Counted from the first letter of the stretch, positions 24,574-34,430 are shown. The stretch is DNA of 64,000 nt from CADEDH01 sp965262175 (GCA_965262175.1 CBDHES010000002.1:558001-622000), one strand, 5' to 3'. Notes: generated by a model not told the origin, from the sequence alone. Program-made: numbers and translations.

Positions 24574-25440
24574 ATGACAACCAACGACAGGATCGAGCGG
24601 GTTGGCGTCGTCGGAGGCGGGCTGATGGGCTCGGGAATCGCTGAGGTGTCGGCTCGGTCCGGCATGGACGTGATCGTCGTCGAGGCCGGCCCTGAGGCGG
24701 CCGAGGCGGCGAGGTCCCGGATGGAGAGGTCGCTGAACCGGGCGGCCGGTGCCGGCAAGTTGGCGGGTGAGCCGGGGGAGGTCCTGGCCCGGGTCGGCTT
24801 CTCGACCGACATCGGCGACCTGGCCGACCGTCAGGTGGTCGTCGAAGCGATCGTCGAGGACGAGACGGCCAAGACGGCGGTGTTCGAGGCGATCGACAAG
24901 GCGGTCGCCTCCCCCGATGCCGTGCTCGCATCGAACACCTCGTCGATCCCGATCATGAAGCTGGCGATGGCCACCACTCGACCGGAGAACGTCGTCGGGA
25001 TCCACTTCTTCAACCCCGTACCGGTGCTGAACCTCGTCGAGCTGGTGACGTCGCTCCACACGTCGGACGAAACGATCGCGACCGCCCATACCTTCGCCGT
25101 CGACCAGCTGGGCAAACACGCCATCACCTCGAAGGACCGGGCCGGGTTCATCGTCAACGCCCTGCTGATCCCCTACCTGCTGTCGGCGATCCGGATGTTC
25201 GAGTCCGGGTTCGCCTCCAAGGAGGACATCGACCAGGGTATGGAGACCGGGTGCGCCCATCCGATGGGGCCGCTCCGACTCGCCGATCTGATCGGCCTCG
25301 ACACCACGATGGCCGTTGCCGAGTCGCTGTACGACGAGTTCCGGGAGCAGCTCTACGCCCCGCCTCCGCTCCTGGCCCGGATGGTCGAAGCGGGGCTGCT
25401 CGGCCGGAAGACCGGCCGCGGCTTCTACGACTACTCCTGA
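24574..25440 (+). CDS. hbd: 3-hydroxybutyryl-CoA dehydrogenase
   Basis: A 288-residue short 3-hydroxyacyl-CoA dehydrogenase. The NAD motif GVVGGGLMGSGIAEV is at the N-terminus; the catalytic region has ASNTSSIPI and GIHFFNPVPVLNLVE with the catalytic His. The C-terminal dimerisation domain has DRAGFIVNALLIPYL and HPMGPLRLADLIGLDT. It oxidises 3-hydroxyacyl-CoA to 3-ketoacyl-CoA in fatty acid or butyrate-type metabolism. It is divergent from the decarboxylase and followed by a bidirectional hairpin. Confidence 0.95.
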   Translation: MTTNDRIERVGVVGGGLMGSGIAEVSARSGMDVIVVEAGPEAAEAARSRMERSLNRAAGAGKLAGEPGEVLARVGFSTDIGDLADRQVVVEAIVEDETAKTAVFEAIDKAVASPDAVLASNTSSIPIMKLAMATTRPENVVGIHFFNPVPVLNLVELVTSLHTSDETIATAHTFAVDQLGKHAITSKDRAGFIVNALLIPYLLSAIRMFESGFASKEDIDQGMETGCAHPMGPLRLADLIGLDTTMAVAESLYDEFREQLYAPPPLLARMVEAGLLGRKTGRGFYDYS

Positions 25441-25460
25441 GGGGTCCTCCGCCGGGCCAC

Positions 25461-25493
25461 GCTTCGGCGGCCGTTCGATGCGGCCGCCGAAGC
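25461..25493. terminator. Bidirectional hairpin between convergent genes
   Basis: A perfect 13-bp inverted repeat (25461-25473 with 25481-25493) with a seven-base loop lies between two convergent stops. On the plus strand TTCCTC follows. Position and strength make it a good two-way terminator. Confidence 0.7.
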
Positions 25494-25512
25494 TTCCTCA
25501 CCGCCGTAGGGA

Positions 25513-28500
25513 TCAGTTCCAGGGATCGTCGTCGGAAGAGGCGTTGAGGTAGGTCTCCCGGGTTGGACGGTGATAAGGCTCGGTGAGCGGGAACCGCTCG
25601 ATCAGGTCTTCCGCCTGCTCGATCCACCGGTCACGCTCGATCCGCCCCTGGAAGGAAAGGGCTTCGTTCACCGTTGCGACCTGGTCCTCGGTGAGGTTGG
25701 CGAGTTGCTCCCAGGTCTGGATGCCGAACCCGTTCAGCGTCCCTTCCAGGACCGGTCCGATGCCGTTGACCACCTTGAGATCGTCTCGGTGGGCGGCGCC
25801 GGCCGTGCCGAGCGACGTGGTGCCCGAGCGCCACCGGCGCACGTACCGCCGACCCTCCCGGTCGGTTCGAGGTGCTGCCTTCTTGGTGGCTGCCTTCTTG
25901 GTGGCTGCCTTCTTGGCCGGAGCCGCCTTCTTGGCCGGAGCCGGTGCCGCCGCCACATCAGGATGACCCTGAGCAAGCAGAGCCTTGGCGCCACCGATCC
26001 AATCATCCCGTTCGATCCGACCCGGGAAGACCTCCAACGCCCCACTCACCATCTCAACATCAGCCGGACTGAACGCCGCGATCTGCTCCCAGGTCTGAAT
26101 ACCAAACCCATTCAACGTCCGCTCCATCACCGGACCGATCCCCTTGATCACCTTCAAATCATCAACATGATCCGCACCCGGCGTCCCCAACGACGTCGTA
26201 CCCGACCGCCACGAACCCGACGCAACCAACGACTCAACCTCAGCCACCCCCAACGGCCCCGACAAACCACCCGACACCACCGAAGCCGCCTTCTTCGCCG
26301 CAGCCGCCTTAGCCGGAGCCTTCTTGGCCGCCGAGCCGCCTTCTTGGCCGGAGCAACGCCTTCTTCGCTGCTGCCTTCTTGGCCGGAGCCGCCTTCTTGG
26401 CCGGAGCCGGTGCCGCCGCCACATCAGGATGACCCTGAGCAAGCAGAGCCTTGGCGCCACCGATCCAATCATCCCGTTCGATCCGACCCGGGAAGACCTC
26501 CAACGCCCCACTCACCATCTCAACATCAGCCGGACTGAACGCCGCGATCTGCTCCCAGGTCTGAATACCAAACCCATTCAACGTCCGCTCCATCACCGGA
26601 CCGATCCCCTTGATCACCTTCAAATCATCAACATGATCCGCACCCGGCGTCCCCAACGACGTCGTACCCGACCGCCACGAACCCGACGCAACCAACGACT
26701 CAACCTCAGCCACCCCCAACGGCCCCGACAAACCACCCGACACCACCGAAGCCGCCTTCTTCGCCGCAGCCGCCTTAGCCGGAGCCGCCTTCTTGGCGGA
26801 GCCGCCTTCTTGGCCGGAGCCGCCTTCTTGGCCGGAGCTGCCTTCTTGGCGGCTGCCTTCTTGGCCGGAGCCGGCAGTCGGTCTGCCGCCTCCAGTTCGC
26901 GAAGTCGACGCTCCAAGTCGGCGATCGTCAGATCGCGTTCCGGGACGAGCCGTGCAGTGGCCTCTGCCGCTTCAAGGCGATCTCGGAGTCCGGAGGTCGC
27001 GTCGAGCTCCATCTGCGCAGCGTCGAGTGTCCATGTCAGTTCGTCGCCCCGCTCCATGGCAGCAGCGAGGAGACGCTCCAGGTCATCAGCCCGGTCGGCT
27101 CGGCTCCGTAGCTCGGCATCGGCCTGCTGGAGCTGTGCAAGGTCCGCTTCGAGTCGGGAAACATCGGCGGCGCTGGACTGCGCCACTTCGAGAGCCTCGG
27201 CCAACCGGTCGGCATCGGCACGCGAGGTCGACAGCTCGGCTTCAAGGTCGACGACACGCAAGGCATCGGCCTTCGCTGCGACCAGTTCGGCCTGAAGGGG
27301 CTCGATGCGCTCAGCATCCGATCGGGCAGCAGCCAACTCAGCTTCCAAGCCACCAACCCGGTCGCCTTCAGCCCGAGCGGCAGCCAACTCAGCTTCCAAG
27401 CCGCTCAGACGATCGACCTCAGCGCGAGCAGCAGCGAGATCAGCCTCGAGACCACCAACCCGGTCAGCGTCGGCCTTGAACCCGAACATCGAGGTCTCGA
27501 CCTCGCCCAACCGGTCGACCTCGGCGCGAGCAGCAGCGAGATCAGCCTCGAGACCACCAACCCGGTCAACCTCGGCCCGAGCAGCAGCCAACTCAGCTTC
27601 CAAACCACCAACCCGGTCAGCCTCAGCCCGAGCAGCGGCAAGATCACCCTCAAGACCACCAACCCGATCAGCCTCAGCCCGAACGGCAGCCAACTCAGCT
27701 TCCAGGCCGCTCAGACGGTCAGCTTCGGCCCGAGCAGCAGCGAGATCAGCTTCAAGACCACCAACCCGATCAGCCTCGGCGCGGACAGAAGCCAACTCGG
27801 CTTCCAAACCGCTCAGACGATCGGCTTCGGCCCGAGCCGCAGCGAGATCAGCCTCAAGACCACCAACCCGATCAGCCTCAGCCCGAGCAGCAGCGAGATC
27901 AGCCTCAAGACGATCACCAGCCCGAGCAGCCGATCAGCCTCAGCCCGATCAGCCTCAGCCCGAGCCGCAGCGAGATCAGCCTCAAGACCACCAACCCGAT
28001 CAGCCTCAGCCCGAACGGCAGCCAACTCAGCTTCCAGGCCGCTCAGACGGTCAGCTTCGGCCCGAGCAGCAGCGAGATCAGCTTCAAGACCACCAACCCG
28101 ATCAGCCTCGGCCTTGAACCCCAACATCGAGGTCTCGACCTCACCCAACCGATCAACCTCAGCCCGGGCAGCAGCCAACTCGGCCTCAAACCCACTCAAC
28201 CGATCAGCCTCAGCCCGGACAGAAGCGAGATCAGCCTCAAGACCACTCAACCGATCAACCTCAGCCCGAGCAGCAGCAAGATCAGCCTCCAAACCGGTCA
28301 AACGGTCAGCTTCGGCCCGAGCAGCAGCAAGATCAGCCTCAAGACCACCAACCCGATCAGCCTCAGCCCGAGCAGCAGCAAGATCAGCCTCCAAGCCGCT
28401 CAGGCGATCGGCTTCGGCACGGACGGCAGCCAACTCGGCTTCCAAACCATCAACCCGGTCAGCCTCGGCCTTGAACCCCAACATCGAGGTCTCGACCTCA

Positions 28501-30026
28501 CCCAACCGATCAGCCTCAGCCCGAGCAGCAGCAAGATCAGCCTCAAGACCACCAACCCGGTCAGCCTCGACCCGAGCGGCATCCAACTCGGCTTCCAAAC
28601 CGCTCAACCGATCAGCCTCAGCCCGAGCAGCAGCAAGATCAGCCTCAAGACCACCAACCCGATCAGCCTCGGCCTTGAACCCCAACATCGAGGTCTCGAC
28701 CTCACCCAACCGATCAACCTCAGCCCGGGCAGCAGCCAACTCGGCTTCCAAACCGCTCAACCGATCAGCCTCAGCCCGAGCAGCAGCAAGATCAGCCTCA
28801 AGACCACCAACCCGGTCAGCCTCGGCCTTGAACCCCAACATCGAGGTCTCGACCTCACCCAACCGGTCGACCTCGGCACGGGCGGCAGCGAGATCGGCCT
28901 CAAGACCACCAACCCGATCAGCCTCGGCCCGAGCGGCAGCCAACTCGGCTTCCAGACCACCAACCCGATCGGCTTCGGCCCGAGCAGCGGCAAGATCACC
29001 CTCGAGACCACTCAATCGATCGGCCTCGGCGCGAACAGAAGCCAACTCGGCTTCCAAACCATCAACCCGCTCAGCGTCGGCCTTGAACCCCAACATCGAG
29101 GTCTCGACCTCACCCAACCGGTCGACCTCAGCCCGAGCAGCAGCAAGATCAGCCTCAAGACCACCGACCCGATCAGCCTCAGCACGGGCAGCAGCAAGAT
29201 CAGCCTCGAGACCACTCAACCGATCAGCCTCAGCCCGAGCAGCAGCGAGATCAGCCTCGAGACCACCAACCCGATCAGCCTCAACACGGACAGAAGCCAA
29301 CTCGGCTTCCAAACCATCAACCCGGTCAGCGTCGGCCTTGAACCCCAACATCGAGGTCTCGACCTCACCCAACCGGTCGACCTCGGCACGGGCAGCAACA
29401 AGGTCAGCCTCAAGACCACCCAAACGATCAACCTCAGCCCGAGCAGCAGCGAGATCAGCCTCAAGACCACCCAAACGATCAACCTCGGCCCGAGCAGCAG
29501 CGAGATCAGCCTCAAGACCACCGACCCGGTCAGCGTCGGCCTTGAACCCCAACATCGAGGTCTCGACCTCACCCAACCGGTCGGCCTCGGCACGGACGGT
29601 GGCCAACTCGGCCTCCACCTGTGGGAGACGTTCGGCCTTCACCCGGAGCTCGGCTGCCTCGGTCCGAAGTCGGTCGGCGTCTCGGAGCTGCGCCTGCAGA
29701 GCGGTCACCCGAGTCTCCAGCTCCGGGACGAGGTCGGCCCGTTCCTTCGCGTCGTCGAGCTGGCCCTCCATCTCGGCGAAGCGCTCCAACCTGCCGGTGA
29801 GCGCCAGGTTGTCTTCCTCGAGCTGCACCGCGCGGTCGTGGCTCTCGGTCAGCTCACCGAGGCGCAGCCGCAGGCGTTGCGTCTCGGCTTGGGCCTCGAG
29901 GCGACGTCGCTCGGCCTCGGCGATCTCGATACGTCGTCGCCACCACCAGAACAGGAGGCCGATCGCAAGGCCCATCAGGAAGCAAAGCAACAGGGCGAGG
30001 AAGATCGTGGTCAGCCACCAGGGCAT
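25513..30026 (-). CDS. Giant membrane-anchored repeat protein with Lys/Ala linkers and HhH modules (frameshifted)
   Basis: Read across apparent frameshifts near 27930, 26790 and 26330, this encodes about 1500 residues. Order: an N-terminal transmembrane helix (IFLALLLCFLMGLAIGLLFW) followed by RRR; a charged helical region; about 45-50 copies of a 17-residue repeat such as VGGLEADLAAARAEADR, with a variant LGEVETSMLGFKADADR about eight times; a non-repeat helix; Lys/Ala-rich linkers (PAKKAAPAKKAA) like the tail of mycobacterial HupB; and three helix-hairpin-helix modules (DDLKVIKGIGPVMERTLNGF, GRIERDDWI). The last module is diverged; the first two are identical at DNA level. TM plus rod plus DNA-binding-like tail suggests a membrane-to-nucleoid tether (inference). 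The frameshifts lie in low-complexity sequence and may be errors. Confidence 0.75.
25905..26320. repeat. 416-bp direct repeat, copy 1
   Basis: This segment matches 26371-26786 base for base as far as I can align by eye. It covers one helix-hairpin-helix module and its Lys/Ala linker. The copies are offset by 466 bp, which is not a multiple of three, so one copy is out of frame unless an indel lies between them. Confidence 0.85.
26371..26786. repeat. 416-bp direct repeat, copy 2
   Basis: Second exact copy of the segment at 25905. In coding orientation it uses many T-ending codons (GAT, GTT, GGT, TTT), unlike the C/G-ending codons of surrounding genes, including the diverged third module at 25570-25860. 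Confidence 0.85.
27330..29620 (-). repeat. 51-bp coding tandem repeats
   Basis: A long array of 51-bp units, each encoding 17 residues, inside the giant repeat gene. Units fall into LEADLAAARAEADR-type and LGEVETSMLGFK-type classes and vary by scattered substitutions. Exact boundaries are approximate. Arrays like this expand and contract by recombination and are hard to assemble. Confidence 0.85.
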
Positions 30027-30081
30027 GAGAAGGTCCTTTCGTGCGGGTCTTGTGGGTGCGCGTCTACCGGCCGATGACTGA

Positions 30082-31179
30082 TCACTCGATCAGCTCCCAC
30101 TCGATGCGCCGGTTGCGCTGTTTGTCTTCTTGCGTGATCTCGGGGTCGACCTTCAGCTCCGTCTCGCCCCGACCCTCGGTCTCGAGCCGTTCCGGATCGA
30201 CGCCCTCGACGTCGACGAGATAGTCGAAGACCGCCTGCGCTCGACGTTCGCTTAGCGCGAGGTTCTGGGCGGCGCCACCGTCGGTGTCGGTATGACCGAC
30301 GACGCGGAGCCGGCCCGCATCGGGATTGGCGTTGATCAACGCGGCGGCCTCCACGAGCGTCGGCACCGACTCATCGCGGATCGTTGCCTGCAGGGTGTCG
30401 AACTCGATGGGGTCCAGTTCGAACAGGGCGTTCAGCTGCTGCTCGACCGAGACGACCTCGACCTCGTCGACGAGGTCGAGATCCGCCTGATCAGCGATCG
30501 CAGTCGCACCAGCGACCCACTCGGCCCGCTGCTCGTCACTGCTCGCCTGGCCGGCCACGATCAGGGTGCCACCGTCGGTCGTGACGCCATCATCGACGAC
30601 GATCTCGTCGACGATCTCGCTGTCCTCGAACCGCTCGCCGGCGACGGCCAGCAGCGCATCGGCGGAGGCCCGATCGCCGACCGTCCCGGCCACGACCACC
30701 CGGCCCGATCCCGGCGTCAGCGTCACGGCGGCAGGACTCAGGTCCGGTACCGCGGTCGTGGTCGGCGCCGATGTCGACGGCGTCACGTCATCGGGCTCGT
30801 CGGCGGCCACGACCTCGTCGGCACCATCGACGGGCTCGGCCAGCAGGCCCTCGACCTCCCAACTGGAGTCGAGCGCCTCGACGGCGGCGACCGCCTCGTC
30901 ACGGGCGGCGACTTCGGTGAACCCGGTGAGGCGGACATCGAGGCCATCGACCACCTCGACCCGCTCGATGGGGATACCCGCCGCGTCGGCGGCGAGCTGT
31001 CGAGCTTCGGCTTGGACCATGCCGCCCACGACACAGGCCTTCACCAAGAGAACGAGGAGGGCCAGTGCGAGCAGGAGCAGCCAGCGACGGGTCACACGGC
31101 CGCCGGTCCTCGCCGACTCCACCTCCAGATCCCTCGTCGACTCCACCTCGGTGTCATTCGACGCAACGTTGTCAGTCAT
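30082..31179 (-). CDS. OmpA-family membrane protein with BON-like region
   Basis: A 365-residue protein. A cytoplasmic N-terminus of about 30 residues leads to a signal-anchor helix (WLLLLALALLVLLVKACVVGG). A middle part of repeated alpha/beta segments resembles BON domains. The last 120 residues form an OmpA-C peptidoglycan-binding domain with VVGHTDTDGGAAQNLALSER, AVFDYL and RNRRIEW. Membrane anchor plus OmpA domain in a likely monoderm implies attachment to the cell wall. The ATG at 31179 avoids an implausible upstream extension. It is 55 bp upstream of the giant repeat gene on the same strand, so the pair probably forms an operon. Confidence 0.88.
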   Translation of the reverse strand: MTDNVASNDTEVESTRDLEVESARTGGRVTRRWLLLLALALLVLLVKACVVGGMVQAEARQLAADAAGIPIERVEVVDGLDVRLTGFTEVAARDEAVAAVEALDSSWEVEGLLAEPVDGADEVVAADEPDDVTPSTSAPTTTAVPDLSPAAVTLTPGSGRVVVAGTVGDRASADALLAVAGERFEDSEIVDEIVVDDGVTTDGGTLIVAGQASSDEQRAEWVAGATAIADQADLDLVDEVEVVSVEQQLNALFELDPIEFDTLQATIRDESVPTLVEAAALINANPDAGRLRVVGHTDTDGGAAQNLALSERRAQAVFDYLVDVEGVDPERLETEGRGETELKVDPEITQEDKQRNRRIEWELIE

Positions 31180-31491
31180 CACACTCCACACTCGCCTCAG
31201 GCGTACACGGCCACCCACCGCCGCGAACCAGGCGGTGTCGTTCGACGACCGTGGGCACGGCCCGGCTCCGGGTGAACCGTCGTCAGCGGTTCAGGGAACT
31301 GGTAGCACCGTACGCAGGTTGTTGACGCATCGCCACCGCCGAAAGTCGCGGCGAACGACCGATCGTGACCAGCATCGTGGGGACCGGGGTCACCGTCCGG
31401 CCGGCGGGCCCCGCAGCACCGTCGCCGGACGCGGGTCGGCCGGCCGCCGAAGCGGCCGGCCGACACCGGAACGATTCTCGTGGAGTGAACG
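31180..31491. other. 312-bp intergenic region
   Basis: This gap lies between the OmpA-like gene start and the Bax-inhibitor stop. It holds the GC-rich terminator hairpin at 31435-31464 and presumably the promoter of the OmpA/giant-repeat operon. I see no gene or RNA element in it. Confidence 0.5.
31435..31464 (-). terminator. Strong hairpin downstream of the Bax inhibitor gene
   Basis: A perfect 13-bp GC inverted repeat (31435-31447 with 31452-31464) with loop CGAA, 27 bp after the stop of the minus-strand Bax-inhibitor gene. No T-run follows. Actinobacterial terminators often lack one. Confidence 0.6.
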
Positions 31492-32238
31492 TCAGCGGCG
31501 AAGCTGCATGAACAACCGCAGCACGTACCAGAACAGGAGCATCACCGAGCCGAAGAGGCTGACGGCCGCCGCGACGTAGGCCCATTCCGGGTAGCGGCGG
31601 ATGATCTGCTGGGTCTGGTAGAGGATCGAGGCACCGGCGAGGCCGAGCATGGCGACGGTGAACACCAGGCCCAGGTCGAAGCTGAAGATCACCGCAGCGA
31701 CGATCAGGCCGATGGCCACGATGCTGCCCCACATGATGATCGGACGCAGGAACGAGAGATCTCGGCGGGTGGTGAACGCCACCAGGCTGAGGGCAGCGAA
31801 GGCGATGGCGGTGACGACCGCAGCGAGCCCGACCGTCGTCGTGCCGCCTTCGAGGTTGAACGCCAGGTAGAGGAAGGGGGCGAAGATGACCGCCTCGGCC
31901 AACGCCAACCCGAACAACCCGGCGTACTGAGCCCCCGTGTTGCCGAGGTTGTTGGCCGAGCTGCTGGCGATGGAGCTGACGATGGCGAACCCGCCGAGAA
32001 TCAGCAGCCAGGCGAAGGGTGCCGAGGCGAGGAAGTTGTACATCGCTTCGGCCAGGCCGGTCACGAACAGGACCGTCTCGAAGGCGACGAACGCCACGAG
32101 CGCCAACGCCAGGTGCTGGTACACCTTGACCAGGAACGCCACGCGGGTGTTCTCATCGGCGTGGACGACCGGGGTCATCGTCTGATGGGGGTAAGCCATG
32201 GTCTGGGCAGCCTCCTGGTGGGATCCGTGCGAGGACAT
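31492..32238 (-). CDS. Bax inhibitor-1 (YccA-like) family membrane protein
   Basis: A 248-residue protein with seven hydrophobic segments and a short cytoplasmic N-terminus, the standard BI-1/TMBIM layout. Blocks such as VYQHLALALVAFVAFE, RRYPEWAYVAAAVSLFGS and the basic C-terminus LRLFMQLRR fit bacterial members. Relatives include YccA, an FtsH modulator, and YetJ, a calcium leak channel. The start could also be the ATG at 32199, which has AGGAGG eleven bases upstream. It is divergent from the Fur-family gene. Confidence 0.9.
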   Translation of the reverse strand: MSSHGSHQEAAQTMAYPHQTMTPVVHADENTRVAFLVKVYQHLALALVAFVAFETVLFVTGLAEAMYNFLASAPFAWLLILGGFAIVSSIASSSANNLGNTGAQYAGLFGLALAEAVIFAPFLYLAFNLEGGTTTVGLAAVVTAIAFAALSLVAFTTRRDLSFLRPIIMWGSIVAIGLIVAAVIFSFDLGLVFTVAMLGLAGASILYQTQQIIRRYPEWAYVAAAVSLFGSVMLLFWYVLRLFMQLRR

Positions 32239-32256
32239 CGTTGCACAACGACCGAA

Positions 32257-32272
32257 TCGTGTCTCGACACGA
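32257..32272. promoter_or_regulatory. Inverted repeat between Bax-inhibitor and Fur-family genes
   Basis: TCGTGTC and GACACGA form a 7-bp inverted repeat separated by two bases, in the divergent promoter region. A second repeat, CCATCG and CGATGG, overlaps the Fur-family start codon (32352-32371). Either could be an operator, for example for autoregulation. Neither resembles a classic Fur or Zur box. Confidence 0.35.
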
Positions 32273-32365
32273 TGACCTCGTCACTCCATGGTAGGCCGAC
32301 GACCAGGCGATGGTTCCCAGAAGTTCTCAAAAGATCCGATCGACCCAGCTACCATCGGATATTCG

Positions 32366-32878
32366 ATGGCTTCCGACCCGGCTCCGACCTCGACCCCCGA
32401 CGACTCTGTCCCGAGCGACGCCCACAAGCTGGCGGCGACCCGGCTGGTGACGATCGGCCACCGCTACACGGCCAACCGACGCCAGCTGGTCGAGATCCTC
32501 CTGCGGTCGGATGGACCCCTGTCGATCGCCGGCATCCTCGCCTGCGACGGGCGGCTCGCCCAGAGCTCTGCGTACCGGAACCTCGTCGTCCTCGAATCGG
32601 CCGGCGTGGTCCACCGCATCGTCACCTCGGACGACCACGCCCGGTTCGAGCTGAGCGAAGACATCACCGGCGAGCACCATCACCACCTGATCTGCGACCG
32701 TTGCGGGCTCATCCACGACGTCGTCCTTCCATCCGACGTGGAGCACGCCTTGGAGCAGGCGCTGGTCGGCGAGGCCGTCCGCCTGTCATTCGCCGGCCAC
32801 CACCACCGGGTCGACCTCGTCGGCCGGTGCCGCGACTGTGTCGCCGACAGCGACGACCCAGCGGTCGACCCGGCCTGA
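32366..32878 (+). CDS. Fur family metalloregulator
   Basis: A 170-residue Fur/Zur/PerR-family repressor. The winged-helix DNA-binding domain occupies about residues 20-90 (RYTANRRQLVEILL, SSAYRNLVVLESAGVV). The dimerisation and metal domain carries GEHHHHLICDRCGL (Cys110, Cys113) and GRCRDC (Cys155, Cys158), forming a structural Cys4 zinc site. The His run before it supplies regulatory ligands. Which metal it senses is not clear. The ATG at 32366 starts the natural N-terminus. Its neighbours are not metal-uptake genes. Confidence 0.92.
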   Translation: MASDPAPTSTPDDSVPSDAHKLAATRLVTIGHRYTANRRQLVEILLRSDGPLSIAGILACDGRLAQSSAYRNLVVLESAGVVHRIVTSDDHARFELSEDITGEHHHHLICDRCGLIHDVVLPSDVEHALEQALVGEAVRLSFAGHHHRVDLVGRCRDCVADSDDPAVDPA

Positions 32879-32894
32879 CGGCGATCCCCGTCCG

Positions 32895-34430
32895 CTAGCG
32901 GCCCACCAATGCCGCCCCGATGCGGTCGGCCACCGCCATCACCGGGATCTGGGGGTTGGCATTGGGGAGGTGGGGAAGGACCGAAGCGTCGACCACGGTG
33001 AGACCCTCGACGCCCCGAACTCGACCGTCGAGGTCGACCACCGCGTCTGGCCCCGGCCCCATCGGGCAGGTCGAGGCGACGTGGCTGACCGGGCCCGGGT
33101 GGTCGAGCAACCAGCGATCGAGCTCGTCATCGTCGAGCTCGCTGAGGTGCCGCAGTGGCGTACCCCGATCGTCGACCGACACCGGGCCGTCGTCACCCTC
33201 ACCGACGGCCCCGACCCTGGACCCGTCATCGCCGGTGAGCAGCTGGGCGACATGACGCACGCCCAGTCGAAGACGTCGGCGATCGGACCGATCATCGAGC
33301 CATCCCGGCCAGAACCGGGGACCCACGTCGGGGTCCCGCCCATCGAGCTCGACCCGGCCCCGTGACCGGACATCGGTGAGGGTGACGATCACCGCCCCGA
33401 AGCGCCGGCCGGCGGCGCCGACCCCCACGTGGTCCATCACGAGAGCCATCAGATCGGCTCCGTCGGCGCCCGGGGCCGACAGGTCCCCGGACGACGACCA
33501 ACGGAGCACCGCCGAGATCGGAGGGATGACCTGGCCGGGACGATGGCGTCGTTCGGGCGGGAGATCGACGGTGAAGACGAACGACGGATGGTCCTCAGCG
33601 GTGGCTCCCAGCGCCGGATGGTCGATCCCCGAACGAGCCAGCAGGACGGGAGTCTGGAGCGCACCGGCAGCGATCACGACCCGGGGGCCGGCCACCACTC
33701 CCCCGTCGACCAGCTCGACGCCGGTCACCCGCTCTCGATCGACCAAGACCCGGCGCACGACCGTCGACGTCATCACGCTCAACCGTCCGTTCCACCGCTG
33801 CCCCGATGACCCTGGAGACCTTCCGGCGCCAGGCGCTGACCCGGCGCTGCGTCCAGCCGACCCGACACCGCCGAGATAGGCCCCGGCGGCCGAACGACGA
33901 CGACCGCCGGCCACCAGCAGCGACGCAGTCCGGTAGCCGGTCCCATCGAGGTCGACGGAGGCGCCGCCGACCCGGTGGCCGGCCGCTTCGACGGTCGCGG
34001 TCAGCAGGGTGGCGAGCGGGCCGAAGGTCGCCGGCTGGGGGCCCATGGCCTCCACCACCGACCCGAGCCAGGGGGTCACCGCAGCTCCGTCCCATCCGCT
34101 GCATCCCTGATCGGTGACCCACCGGTCGTAGTCCCGGCGGTCGCCGACCGTCGCCACGAGGGTGTTGATCGCCGACCCGCCACCGAGTCCGCGACCCCGG
34201 CGGTACCGCACGGACGGTCGACCTCGCCGATGGGCCTCGACGCCCGGCCACAGCCATCGGTCCTCCCCGAGGGCGGCGATCGCATCGGCAGACTCGATGG
34301 CCGGGGACGGCGCCCCCGGACCCGCCTCGATCAGGACCACCCGATGGCCGGCGTCGAGGAGTCGCCGAGCGACCACGCAGCCGGCCGGACCGGCGCCCAC
34401 CACGATCGTGTCGACCTTCAACGCCGCCAC
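32895..34430 (-). CDS. GMC family FAD-dependent oxidoreductase
   Basis: A 511-residue glucose-methanol-choline oxidoreductase. The FAD-binding motif VVGAGPAGCVVARRLLDAGH starts near residue 10, and GLGGGSAINT marks GMC signature 1. The C-terminal catalytic region has SHVASTCPMG with the active-site His and the closing NPQIPVMAVADRIG. It oxidises an alcohol, with oxygen or another acceptor. An Ala/Gly/Ser-rich stretch near residues 180-205 looks less conserved than the rest. It converges with the Fur-family gene. Confidence 0.9.
   Translation of the reverse strand: MAALKVDTIVVGAGPAGCVVARRLLDAGHRVVLIEAGPGAPSPAIESADAIAALGEDRWLWPGVEAHRRGRPSVRYRRGRGLGGGSAINTLVATVGDRRDYDRWVTDQGCSGWDGAAVTPWLGSVVEAMGPQPATFGPLATLLTATVEAAGHRVGGASVDLDGTGYRTASLLVAGGRRRSAAGAYLGGVGSAGRSAGSAPGAGRSPGSSGQRWNGRLSVMTSTVVRRVLVDRERVTGVELVDGGVVAGPRVVIAAGALQTPVLLARSGIDHPALGATAEDHPSFVFTVDLPPERRHRPGQVIPPISAVLRWSSSGDLSAPGADGADLMALVMDHVGVGAAGRRFGAVIVTLTDVRSRGRVELDGRDPDVGPRFWPGWLDDRSDRRRLRLGVRHVAQLLTGDDGSRVGAVGEGDDGPVSVDDRGTPLRHLSELDDDELDRWLLDHPGPVSHVASTCPMGPGPDAVVDLDGRVRGVEGLTVVDASVLPHLPNANPQIPVMAVADRIGAALVGR

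Noticed and set aside
27300..29650. 51-bp periodic repeats that could suggest a CRISPR array
   Set aside because: Repeats abut without unique spacers, vary by substitution, and encode a continuous 17-residue protein repeat on the minus strand.
28114..30081. Long open frame on the plus strand across the repeat gene (Ser/Ala/Arg-rich)
   Set aside because: It is the antisense image of the repeat gene. Its composition is an artefact of the repeat, and the minus strand has the membrane helix, start and domain content.
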